This document shows, piece after piece, positions 19,801-29,510 of a DNA stretch of 33,612 nucleotides; positions within the stretch are counted from its first letter, which is position 1, and every line of letters starts with the position of its first letter. The DNA comes from Silene noctiflora (taxonomy: Eukaryota; Streptophyta; Magnoliopsida; Caryophyllales; Caryophyllaceae), in assembly GCA_009801015.1 (NCBI GenBank), contig VHZZ01000006.1, positions 589,097 through 622,708 on the forward strand, in the 5' to 3' direction. The translations under genes were made by a program, and so were the position numbers. The notes beneath the pieces were generated by a model. That model was not told the DNA's origin and ran no database searches. It saw only the letters and a program-made list of their open reading frames with translations.

Positions 19801-22725
19801 AGTAGACGAGTCTGAGTAACATAGGTCAAAACTATCTTACTGCCCTTGTCATTGTATTGGCTCCATGCTTCTGTGATGTGAGTTCCGTTCGAGACAAAAT
19901 CATAATTTCGCGTAAAAGACATTGCTATTAAAAAAATCTGAGTATTCCCATCATTGGACTTGGCTGTTGAAATTTGTCTCATTTATGCGCTCTGTACTTC
20001 ACAGACTATCAAGACAAATGTGATGGGAACTCTGAACATGCTTGGACTTGCTAAGCGTGTTGGAGCAAGGTACACAAATTTATCTGTGTTTTCCGTAGTC
20101 CTATTACCCGAAATCTTATATTTCATGTGATATTTACCAACGTGATTTTGCTGAATTTTTACAGGATTTTGCTCACATCTACATCTGAGGTGTATGGTGA
20201 TCCGCTTGTGCATCCTCAGCCAGAAACTTACTGGGGAAATGTTAACCCGATTGGTAATTACTGTCACTTTAAGGATCTATTACCTTTAGCAAATTTTTTG
20301 AACATCGATGTAAATGTTACCTGTTAAATTTACTATCCAATGTCCGACATAGTTTAACTGTAATGTTAATGGATAGTTCTAATCGTTTTGTAGGAGTTCG
20401 GAGTTGTTACGATGAAGGAAAGCGTGTTGCTGAAACTTTGATGTTCGATTATCACAGACAACATGGCATTGGTGTGTGCCTTTTTCTCTTTTAAGTAAAC
20501 CTTCTTTGAAAAGGCCTCTATTCTGAGATGCTTATCCTTGTATCCTTGGAACAGAAATTCGTGTGGCTCGGATCTTCAATACTTATGGACCTCGTATGAA
20601 TATCGATGATGGTCGCGTTGTCAGCAATTTCATTGCACAAGCACTTAGGTAATTAACTTCTTTGTTTGTTGGTTTTTAGAAACTTGACCAACTCGTTTCT
20701 GTTCTCTAACGTCGTGCAAGGGATCCAAGCTTCACTACTTAAAAGTATATCCATTTTAACTTCTCCATGAAGCAAACCTTGTTGTTCCTTGGGTCGCACT
20801 TCAATGTAGTACCACGAGGCAAAAATCCTGGCAAAATGCAGATGCACTTTCACCATCGATATGAGTAGATTAGTGTTGGATGCGGATAAAGATTGTCTCA
20901 CGTGACCGACCAAAGCCTTATATATTACTCATCTAATTATATTGTTATGAGATTTGTTATTTTTTGTCCTAGTTAGGGGTGAAAGCCCCCATCGGCAGTG
21001 TTATTAGATTTGTGAATCGCGAGAACGTCTACAACATACCCGCCGTCCCACACTCCCAAGTCCCACCCCACTACTCGGTGGAATTTTTCCGTACATCTTT
21101 TATGGAGTGTGATGCTACACCTTGTGCTGTAATTGTTATCATGTTTTCACATTCCGAAATAAAACTGCTGATGTTGATCTTTCTCATCTTTTGCAGAGAT
21201 GAGCCATTGACAGTTCAGGCTCCCGGTACCCAGACACGTAGCTTCTGTTACGTCTCTGACATGGTAAGACGTTTCTTGCAATTAAGACATATGAAGCCTT
21301 TTGTCGAACAATCTCTCTCGTATTCAGCATGATACGAAAGGGTTCTATCTGTGTACATATTTTATCAGGAAAACATTATGATTAATCATGTAGTGAATTT
21401 TTCCATTTACCTGTCAGGTTGACGGTCTCATCAGACTCATGGAAGGAGAACACACTGGTCCAATCAACATTGGAAACCCTGGTAAGTATATCAGTTTTTG
21501 GGTAGAGGCACTCAACGCACGTTATTCTAAATAATCAGCCATTTTCGCTCTCTTTTTTGTCATTTTTGTCGCGTTGGGGTAATGTTGTTATTGTCAGCTC
21601 CCATTTTCTTTTGTTGCTAATAATTTTGGGCACCTGTAGGTGAATTTACGATGCTTGAGCTCGCAGAAACCGTGAAAGAGGCAAGTTCCTGACTTTGTCT
21701 GATGTTCCCAAGTCTTTGTAGATAATTAACATCCACTTTAATCAATTGAAAACTGTGGCATTCAGTTTGAATTCAAGTCATGAGTACGACGACCAATCCC
21801 CCTTACTACTAAGAGAATAAAAATTCTCTTAGTTTTCCCTCCAAAATGTGCATCTAACTCAATAGGGAAACAATTAAAACTTTCTTTTAATAAACTATTA
21901 TCTTTTCCATGAAATATAATCTTATTATAATTATAATTATACTCTAATCTTTTAATTAAGTTCAAATTTATGAATTTTTTCATTATAATAAAATAAAATT
22001 GGTATTAAACTATAGACTATATGTTGCTAAAATTTTCGCAATGCAGTAATTATTACTTTAGAAAATAAATTAACACATACTTACTATAATGTTCGTAACA
22101 AAAAAAAAAATCATTAAAAAAATTACAGAAAATTATAAAATGAAATCCTTAAATTTATGGTAAAAAAAAAAAGTACTTTCGTAAAAATACACATTTTATA
22201 ACTTTTTCAATTCTCTTTGATTAGTTTTCGTTTTCAATTTTTTTTATATCAAAATAAAATGGAGTAAAATATTAAATATTAATAAGGTGTCAATTTAAAT
22301 AATAAACTAAAACATAAAATTTTTATATATACCGCGCACTGGCGCGAGAATACTAGTGACTTTACTATATAAGTAGTTGACACCACTTATATGCCTTATA
22401 ATAGCATTTGGTCATCGGCATGCAAAACTTAAAACTATATTTCGACCAAGAATAATATTTGGATCTGAAGTTGTGAAAAAAATCTGGTTTCGACATTTTT
22501 CTAAACAGAAATCTAACAGCAAATGGGTCAATTGTACAGTTGATAAACCCTGATGTGAAGATCATCTCAGTGGATAATACTCCTGATGACCCGAGGCAAA
22601 GAAAGCCAGATAACACCAAGGCCAAGGAGCTGCTCGGTTGGGAGCCTAAGGTCAAGTTGCGTGACGGGCTTCCTCTCATGGAAGAGGACTTCCGCCTTAG
22701 GCTCGGGGTCCCCAAAAAGGTCTGA
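16850..22725 (+). CDS. UXS: UDP-glucuronic acid decarboxylase (UDP-xylose synthase), cytosolic, 341 aa
   Basis: Twelve exons join in frame: 16850-16924, 17621-17707, 17836-17923, 18485-18576, 20005-20069, 20165-20253, 20394-20471, 20555-20648, 21197-21263, 21418-21481, 21640-21680 and 22540-22725. The enzyme is an NAD-dependent extended SDR that converts UDP-glucuronate to UDP-xylose for xylan, xyloglucan and glycoprotein sugars. Visible are the Rossmann motif GGAGFIG at residues 34-40, [10 protein letters not shown], the TSTSEVYG strand (about 140-147), the catalytic YDEGK (Tyr171, Lys175), [11 protein letters not shown], and the C-terminal DDPRQRKPD and GWEPKV. There is no N-terminal membrane anchor, so it is of the soluble cytosolic class rather than the Golgi type, and its length is normal for that class. 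Intron 11 starts with GC instead of GT. AATAAA at 22817 is a likely polyadenylation signal. The introns are heavily invaded by transposons while the exons are intact. Confidence 0.97.
17157..17340. mobile_element. hAT-like MITE, copy 1 (184 bp)
   Basis: Termini CTCTGTTACTCCGAC and GTCGGAGTAACACAG are inverted. A perfect 8-bp target duplication GTTGATTG flanks it (17149-17156 and 17341-17348). The interior is rich in GTGTCCGACAC half-palindromes. It lies in UXS intron 1 of the coding region. Confidence 0.92.
17967..18154. mobile_element. hAT-like MITE, copy 2 (188 bp)
   Basis: This is the same family and orientation as the element 800 bp upstream, and most bases match. The perfect 8-bp target duplication ATGTTACG is at 17959-17966 and 18155-18162. 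It lies in UXS intron 3. Confidence 0.93.
18672..18845. repeat. 86-bp tandem duplication in UXS intron 4
   Basis: A unit starting TCTCAAAAAACTC at 18673 and containing GAAGGGAA, GTGGAAT and AAATATGATGC is repeated from 18759 with about a dozen differences. Confidence 0.85.
19099..19251. mobile_element. Second hAT-like MITE family (153 bp)
   Basis: Termini CAAGGTTACCGAATTCGCT and AGCGAATTCGGTAACCATG are inverted over 19 bp with one mismatch. A 7-bp target duplication GTACAAG flanks it (19092-19098 and 19252-19258); one more base may belong to it. A subterminal GAATCGCGAATT word occurs in both halves. It lies in UXS intron 4. Confidence 0.87.
19639..19824. mobile_element. hAT-like MITE, copy 3 (186 bp, diverged subfamily)
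   Basis: Termini CTATGTTACTC and GAGTAACATAG are inverted. A perfect 8-bp target duplication GTCAAAAC is at 19631-19638 and 19825-19832. The layout equals that of the two upstream copies, but the core reads GTATCCGATAC instead of GTGTCCGACAC, so it is an older or separate subfamily. It lies in UXS intron 4. Confidence 0.92.
21681..22539 (+). other. UXS intron 11 with GC donor
   Basis: Exon 11 must end at GTG AAA GAG (21680) to keep the conserved ETVKE-LINP junction. The next bases are GCAAGT, so this is a GC-AG intron with an otherwise strong donor. Its acceptor is TTGTACAG at 22532-22539. It carries the Helitron. Confidence 0.88.
21797..22356 (+). mobile_element. Non-autonomous Helitron (560 bp)
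   Basis: The 5' end TCCCCCTTACTACTAAGAG follows an A. The 3' end is CTAG followed by T, so the element sits between A and T as Helitrons do. Ten bases before the CTAG... terminus there is a GC-rich hairpin, CGCGC-ACTG-GCGCG at 22333-22346. A subterminal 8-bp hairpin AAGAGAAT-AAAA-ATTCTCTT lies at 21811-21830. The interior is very AT-rich with no helicase coding, so the element depends on a partner. Confidence 0.88.
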
Positions 22726-22816
22726 AAATCCCGAGAAGAAAACAGTGACGAGTCTACAAAAAGGTTTATTTGATGTCAACAGTTGTTTGCTTTTATGTCA
22801 TTTCTTGAGAGTTCAC

Positions 22817-22822
22817 AATAAA
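22817..22822 (+). terminator. Polyadenylation signal AATAAA of UXS
   Basis: A canonical AATAAA lies 92 bp after the UXS stop codon, followed by T-rich DNA. Confidence 0.55.
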
Positions 22823-22829
22823 CGTTAGG

Positions 22830-23434
22830 GACGTTCTTCTCTCGTCCCAGCTTATTTTGTACCGAGTAGCTACAAATGTATGGATATTGTGCGGGAATTT
22901 TGATTTATATCGAGTCATAGGAGCGTAAGCTTTGCATACTTGCATTTGTCGCAGGTTGTATCGTCAGGATATTTGACAATGTGTTGATTGTGTTCTAATC
23001 TTTTCGAAAGTTAATATACAAACCTTGTATAATGCCCGCGGGATTGTTTCAAACAACAATTGCTACAAACTCGTTTTGTAAAATCTCATCGTTTACAGTC
23101 ATCGAGCTGGATGTTAAACTACTGCAAAATAACATGAACAAATCGTTTACAATTTCGACTGAGATTTAGCAATCAAGTTTTCAAGAACAATGTTATCAAT
23201 TTTCCATGCCGGAAAGAAAAACGTTCAATAATCAAAAACCGACTTAAAATTTGCCTACATTTAAAATCAAATTGAATTCGGGATCAAATTGAACATTATT
23301 CAAAAATCAAAAGAGATCCAGATCATCTCTTGATCGAAATTAGCTCAATTAACAATACTAATTCCCTATTATAAAATTCGCATTTCAAAACATAGAGGCG
23401 TTCTTCATTCACCATTCTTGAGACCGTCATATTA
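22830..23434. other. Intergenic DNA between UXS and a repeat element
   Basis: No exon, RNA gene or repeat could be recognised here. Confidence 0.5.
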
Positions 23435-23980
23435 TAGACCTGTCAAACGGGTCGGGTTCCGGGTCGGGTCGGATACCGGTCACGGGTCGGATTAGGGTCA
23501 GAATACGGGTCAAGAAATAATTTGTAACGTTTTTTTTAATCTATTTTTTAAATTAGAAAAATAATTTTTAAAAACCTAAAACATATTTAAAATTAATATT
23601 TTAATCATATTCAATGTTTACATTAGTTATTTCAACGTTTACATTAATTATATTGACATAATTATTAAATTAAAGTTTTTTTAATAATTATTTTAGTATT
23701 AAGTATTGTAAAAGTGATATAAAATTGAGTTTTTAGTTATTTTTGTATAATTTTTAATAATAAAAAAAACAATTTTTTTCAAATATAATATAAAAATTTT
23801 AATATTTTAATAAAAAACTTGATTTATCTTTGACTCAACGAGTCAAACCATTCAGATTGGGTCTTGACCCTAAAATAACAAGTCATTTCGGGTTCGAGTC
23901 AAACCGATCACGAGTCAAAAAACAGGGTTTGTAACCTTAAAAACAGGTCGAGCGGGTCGGGTCGAGTTTTAACAAGTCTA
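23435..23980. mobile_element. GGGTCGGGTC-rich terminal-inverted-repeat element (about 546 bp)
   Basis: The ends TAGACCTGTCAAA and TTTAACAAGTCTA are inverted with two mismatches. Both subterminal regions are packed with GGGTCGGGTC-like words, and the middle is very AT-rich. This resembles non-autonomous DNA elements common in plant genomes. TTATA occurs on both flanks, but with an offset, so the target duplication is uncertain. The H4 stop codon is 280 bp away. Confidence 0.65.
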
Positions 23981-24259
23981 GTTATATACCACTCCGTTTA
24001 ATTTGTGATTTGATCACTAATCGCACATATTTTGAATAACCTTCTGAAATTGAAACAAATAAAAGATGCAAATAACAAAATCAACATTTTCCAATTGAAT
24101 ATCATAAGAACAAGAAATTCATTTCATTAATCCAAAACTAGGTAAATCCTTGTTCAAATTACACATTAAGATCTTAATTACCAACACTAAAACACCGAAA
24201 ACAACAACATTAAACCCTAATTAACCAACTAAAACAACAGCATTCCTTAATCACAAACC
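23981..24259 (-). other. Downstream region of histone H4, including its 3' UTR
   Basis: AT-rich DNA downstream of the minus-strand H4 frame. It should hold the H4 3' UTR and polyadenylation site, but no exact signal was chosen. Confidence 0.5.
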
Positions 24260-24592
<333 letters not shown>

Positions 24593-24666
24593 TTAATTGG
24601 AATTTGTTTTAGAGAGAGAAAGTGTGAAGGAGTTTGTTGTGTGAAATGAAGGAGGTGTAGTGGGGG

Positions 24667-24676
24667 TATTTATATA
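24667..24676 (-). promoter_or_regulatory. TATA box of histone H4
   Basis: On the minus strand TATATAAATA lies about 95 bp upstream of the ATG, so the leader should be about 65-70 nt. Confidence 0.8.
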
Positions 24677-24696
24677 GGTGAGGGATGTGAGGGGAG

Positions 24697-24755
24697 CGAT
24701 CCGTGTGAGGTGAAATGGAGTGCTGTGATTGGCGGAAATTGTGGGGAACGGATCG
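24697..24755 (-). promoter_or_regulatory. Octamer-like pair and CCAAT box in the H4 promoter
   Basis: CGATCCGT (24697-24704) and ACGGATCG (24748-24755) form a perfect inverted pair. On the minus strand the first reads CACGGATC, one base from the plant histone octamer CGCGGATC. A CCAAT box (ATTGG on plus, 24728-24732) lies between them. Confidence 0.65.
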
Positions 24756-24780
24756 TGGTCTGTTTTTAACTTTTTTTTGC

Positions 24781-24882
24781 TTTGGCGCGTAGTTTGGAAA
24801 ATGGAGGGCAAAATTGATTTGGATGAATTTTCGAATTTTGGAACAGTTTTTGAATTTCTTGGGCTAATATTGTTTTGGCGCG
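24781..24882. promoter_or_regulatory. Two E2F-type sites upstream of histone H4
   Basis: TTTGGCGCG occurs at 24781-24789 and again at 24874-24882. This fits the E2F consensus TTTSSCGC and suits G1/S control of a histone gene. Confidence 0.6.
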
Positions 24883-24899
24883 CACTTAAAAGTGATTTA

Positions 24900-25507
24900 T
24901 GTTATTTAATTAGATTTGTGTGGGTTAATTTGTACGGAGTAGTTTATTTAGTTTTTTGTAATTCAGATATTTGAAAATGATTCAGGTTTAGTAGTCTGAG
25001 TAGAGTAATATCAAATTGTAAGATTTGTTATTGAATTGGAAATTATAAAACTTGTGGGATGGAGATATGGATTAGGCAGGAAATTTGACACTTTATATAG
25101 AATATAGTAAATAATATGGTTAAATTCGTGTATTTTTACATGAATGATTTATGGCTCTGATCAATTCGTGTATTTTGGACCATTGAGTCTAGGTTGTTAC
25201 AATATTTGAATTCACATTTAAATGGAGTGGTTTTTTAGTATCAGCTGATCTGCATAAATGATTACTATTTGACCTGCTGTAACTATAAAACAAATATTTT
25301 CAGCTCAAATAAGACTTCATGACAGTCCACTTAGCTTTATCCTTCTTGGAGATTTCAATTCGAGGTCTTATAACACCTTATTTATTAATTTTTAGGTTGA
25401 TGTTATAGATCGTCGAAACGTTCGAGATTCATAATATCTATTTATAATAAAGTAATGTTCGGTTAGAATATCCTAGAGGTCGTCAAGCTAATGAGATTAA
25501 TGGTTTT
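24900..25507. other. Intergenic DNA
   Basis: AT-rich with no supported exon or RNA gene. A TACGGAGTA word near 24931 is a possible MITE relic. Confidence 0.5.
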
Positions 25508-26850
25508 TGTAATACCTCTAGTTTCGGAGTATAAGAACTCGGTCGAGTAGGTTGTACTCGACCAAGTAAGTCGACAAGTGTCTTGTAGCAGGCTACTGCC
25601 TGTGAGCACTCGGCTGAGTATGTGAGACACTCGGTCGAGTATTTTTTTTGCTCGACCGAGTGCCCGGTCTGGAATCGTGTTTTCGAGAGGTTTTGATTAG
25701 AATGATTAGAGAGTATAAAATAACCATTTTAGTCATCCTCAACATTTTATAGACATTTTACAAACCTAATTCACTCCTTGATCATTCTAACCAACTTCTA
25801 AGTGAGGATCTACCATGTTGGTCTTCGAGTTTCGTAAGTCTCGCATATATTGGATTGTAAGTTCTAGATCCTGTCTTTATTGCATTTTGGTATTAGTCTT
25901 AAACCCTAATTTGGGTTATTTGGGGGATTGTGGTTATGTTTTTATGGATATTTTATTAGAGTTTATAGTGATGGTATGTGATTACTGTGTATAGATGACG
26001 GTCTCATGGAGAATTGTTATTGATTGCTTATGTGCGCTTCGATTGCGAAAAGGTAGGGTTTGCCTACTCAGTATGATGTTGTGTAATTATTGCTATGGTT
26101 GTGACTAATGTGAAATAAGATGATTGTGATTATTGTGGAATATGATGGTGATGGTATGATGGTGATATTGTGAGCCATATCGAGAGATGGTCTCACCCCC
26201 ATAGTTCGCCTCTTGCGTCTCTCGACGCAAGGGGAATATGTACATTAAGAGACTTGGGTTAGCTCGTTGTGACGAGCGGGGCTTTAGGTGGACTGGCTGC
26301 GGTCACCCACTGGTGGTGTGGATTACTCGTTGCGATGAGAATCCAACGGGAGAGCTACTAGCTGCGGTTCGAGTCGTGTCCGAGTTGCAGTTCGACACTT
26401 GTTCTTGAAGCTTGGAAATGGATGCTTGATCGTGGTTTATGATTACTTTTGCATAAGATTGTGATGTTGGAATATCTGCTCACATGTGTTTGGTGGTGTG
26501 TTGTTTATTATGTGCTCTGTTGTGATCCATTTGATATTGTCGGTAAATGGTGAGCAGTGAGCTTTGACATGTGTTGATGTTTGAGTTAGCTGGCGAGTTT
26601 GGATGGGACATCGACGTTTCAACTTCGTTTCATAGCTTCCGCTGAGCCTTTAGACTTTTTTCACCTTTTGGTTTTCTAGATGTAATATGTCTTTGTTTGG
26701 ATACTTGTATTTACATTTAAATTTTACTTTATCTTAACAAATGTTTCATTATGGTCCATTTGATATACTTTACCTCGGACAACCGATATGGTAATGTTCT
26801 CATTTGCTAAGGTAGGTCCTGGTAAGACTCTGTGATAAATGAGGGCGTTA
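25508..26850 (+). mobile_element. Probable solo LTR of an LTR retrotransposon (about 1.34 kb)
   Basis: The block begins TGTAATACC and ends GGCGTTACA, giving inverted TGTAA...TTACA termini. A TATAAAA box lies at 25714-25720. The first 150 bp carry five near-palindromic ACTCGGTCGAGT-type words. No polypurine tract precedes it, no primer-binding site follows it, and no gag or pol coding is nearby, so it looks like a solo LTR. The 5-bp flanks (GTTTT and TGTAC) do not match, so the target duplication is lost or one border is wrong. Confidence 0.62.
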
Positions 26851-27507
26851 CATGTACAAATTCGACGATTTTAAAGCTGAATAACTAATGTATTATACGT
26901 TATACTCCGTATAATTTAAATTACGAGTTTTATGACTGACAATTGTAATCTAGAATTTACCATTGTTTCGTGACGTAACGACGACTTGAAATACACAATA
27001 TATACGGCCTTTAAGCAAAACAACTTCATCAATTCACATTGTTTTTAACTTAGGAATTGAAGTTTAAATTATTTTTTTGCACGCATCTGCTATAAGAAGT
27101 CTTCGGAGTGCATTCTTGGTGTAATCACCCGTTGAAACGAGGTTACCCTTCTTGACATGGTTTCACGTACCCAGGTACTATGAGTGGCAAATATTATAGT
27201 TTCGCCACAAATACAATACAAAAAAGAATAAAACCACCGATTCAAGTTGCAAATCATATAAATTTGCCAAGTCGCTTGGATCCAGTTAATTCACTTTTAT
27301 CCTATCTATATAGATAACGACCATTTTCATGTTAAAGGAATTCACAATAGTGCCAACTGATGCCATTTTACCTTGTGCGGATTGGTTAAACTCCCTGACA
27401 TATACGATCTGTGATACCTGCATTCACACCTCCAAATCAATCGTTTTTGTACACAAATCTCCGCCACAATTTCACTCTGATGACTTTGTTCTTTTCGGTT
27501 GAAAAAA
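26851..27507. other. Intergenic DNA
   Basis: No exon is supported. A TACTCCGTATAATTT word near 26902 resembles a relic of a MITE end. Confidence 0.5.
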
Positions 27508-27635
27508 GTTGAGTTGAACTCAACTTAATAAAGCTGAAATGAACTAAATTGAAGTAAGAGTAAATTTGTGAATAAATTAGCTGAAGTTCATGAAACTGAA
27601 CTGAACTGAACTAAACTAAACTGAAATAAGCCAAA
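27508..27635. repeat. Degenerate AACTGA/AACTAA pentanucleotide-type repeat
   Basis: A 17-bp near-palindrome GTTGAGTTGAACTCAAC is followed by runs of CTGAA/CTAAA units. They are densest at about 27590-27625. Confidence 0.7.
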
Positions 27636-27672
27636 ATCAAGTCCAAAAACACATGACCATAATATTAATAGA

Positions 27673-27767
27673 ACCCAAATTTAGAACTCAAAAACCTTCA
27701 CCCAAATTTAAAACTCTCAAACATTCACCCAAATTTGAAACTCCAAACATTTACCCAAATTTTAACC
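27673..27767. repeat. 26-27-bp minisatellite, about 3.5 copies
   Basis: Units starting ACCCAAATTT lie at 27673, 27700, 27727 and 27753. The last is truncated. The array lies about 270 bp upstream of the ATP synthase subunit start codon. Confidence 0.88.
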
Positions 27768-28038
27768 ACCGACTCAATCCACTATCACAAATTCTCGTTT
27801 GTAACGGACAAAATCCGTCACTTTGAAGAGACGTGTAACCAAGGGGAAGTGAGAGGACAACTGAAGAGGGTAAATAGAGAGGGGATGTGAGATGCCTCTT
27901 TAAAGAGACCGTTACAAGTAAAACGCTTTGATCGACTATATGACTATATCCAATAAACTCAACTACTCGCAAGTCCCAACTCCCACAAACTGATAGAAAG
28001 ACTCGTAAAACAAAAAGACGAGAGAAAGAAAAACAAAA

Positions 28039-28345
28039 ATGGGGTGGAGAAAGTTCGATCCATGGCCGGTGTTCTTCAAGAGAGAGTGGAATCGTAATTG
28101 GCCTTTCCTTGTTGGTTTCGCCATTACTGGCACCATCATCACCAAACTATCTCTCGGTTTTACTGGTAATTACTAATTAATCCATAATTAATCATCATTT
28201 TCTTAAATTTCGTCGATTGTTTGATTTTATGCTAATTTTACGATCACGATTACGATAACGATGAAGATATTAATGTCTGTGATGATTTTGTTTAATAGAG
28301 GAGGATGAGAAGAATTCGCCGTTTGCACAGAGGCATAAAAGGTAA
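28039..28345 (+). CDS. Mitochondrial ATP synthase 6-kDa subunit, 57-58 aa
   Basis: Exon 1 (28039-28165) encodes a Trp-rich start (FDPWPVFFKREWNRNWPFLV) and one membrane span (FLVGFAITGTIITKLSL). Exon 2 starts at 28299 and continues with EEDEKNSPFAQRHK. This matches the plant-specific 6-kDa subunit of mitochondrial F1Fo ATP synthase, a single-span inner-membrane peptide without a cleavable presequence. If exon 2 is read through, the protein ends at Arg57 (TAA, 28343-28345). A strong donor (AAAAG|GTAATT) overlaps that stop. Splicing from 28341 to 32031 would add one His and stop at TAG (32035-32037), giving 58 residues. The family identification is firm; the last residue is not. Confidence 0.9.
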
Positions 28346-28390
28346 TTTCTGTTAATTTGTTAATGTAAACCCTAGATTTGTGTTTTGATC

Positions 28391-29000
28391 GTTTACGGTT
28401 GATTATACGGATTGTATTTTGATTGTCGAGTAAGTCTCGTGTGAGATTGTCGAATGTAGTAATATTGTGAGACCGTTTCATATGAGAATTAGTGCTGAGA
28501 ATCGGTATAGATTATATGTATGATGAGAATGGTGAAGATTTGATTTCAGCTGACNTGAATTCAATGTCTCGGTAGTTTACTGTTGATTATACAGATTGCA
28601 TTTTGATTATCGAGTAAGTCTCGTGTTAGATTGTCGAATTTAGTAATATTGTGAGACCGTTTCATATGAGAATTAGTGCTGAGAATCGGTATAGATTATA
28701 TGTATGATGAGAATGGTGAAGATTTGATTTCAGCTGACTTGAATTCAATGTCTCGGTAGTTTACTGTTGATTATACAGATTGCATTTTGATTATCGAGTA
28801 AGTCTCGTGTTAGATTGTCGAATTTAGTAATATTGTGAGACCGTTTCATATGAGAATTAGTGCTGAGAATCGGTATAGATTATATGTATGATGAGAATGG
28901 TGAAGATTTGATTTCAGCTGACTTGAATTCAATGTCTCGGTAGTTTACTGTTGATTATACAGATTGCAGTTTGATGATCGAGTAAGTCTCGTGTGAGACT
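28391..29000. repeat. 184-bp tandem repeat array, about 3.3 units
   Basis: Units start at 28391, 28575, 28759 and 28943 (GTTTACNGTTGATTATAC...). The marker GAT(T)NTCGAG recurs at 28421, 28605, 28789 and 28973, exactly 184 bp apart. The second and third units are nearly identical and the outer ones have diverged. One unresolved base lies at 28555. Each unit includes GTGAGACCGTTTCATATGAG and TTGATTTCAGCTGAC, the latter resembling a splice acceptor. Confidence 0.95.
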
Positions 29001-29510
29001 GTCTAACATAATGATATAGTCGGACACTCCGACATAACGTGGATCATATTAGGAATCAACAAAAAGGAAAAAAAGATAGAAATAGAAGAAGTAACTACCT
29101 AAGGTCTCACAATGACCTTCTCACATTAGAATAAATGTTGATTATGAGCGTAGATAGTATGTATAATGGGAATTATGAAGATTTGATTTCAGTTGAATTG
29201 ATTTCTATGTTTCCGTCGTTTATAGTTGGTTATACAGATTGCATTTTGAATATTAAGTAAGTCTTGTGTCAGACTGTGTTATGTAATGATATCGCCGGAC
29301 TTAACGTAAAACATACTAGCAATTAACAAAATGGGAAAAAAATGAAAGAAATAGAAGAAATAACTACCTAAGGCCTCACAATAAGATTGCTGTGAGACCT
29401 TCTCTTATTAGAATAAATGTCGATTATCGGTGTATATTGTATGTGTGATGGGAATTAGGAAGTGATTTCAGCTGAATTAATTTCTTAGGTTTTTGTAGAA
29501 TGTTGTTTTT
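28943..29510. repeat. Longer diverged units following the 184-bp array
   Basis: Two units, about 28943-29217 and 29218-29500, share the 184-bp unit's start and end. They contain an additional segment of about 100 bp (AATAGAAGAA...AACTACCTAAGG...TCTCACAAT) missing from the short units. They are probably the ancestral form, or a form with an insertion. Confidence 0.8.

Noticed and set aside
26851-26870. Primer-binding site after the LTR-like block
   Set aside because: The bases after TTACA do not resemble the complement of a plant tRNA 3' end, which supports a solo LTR and not a 5' LTR.
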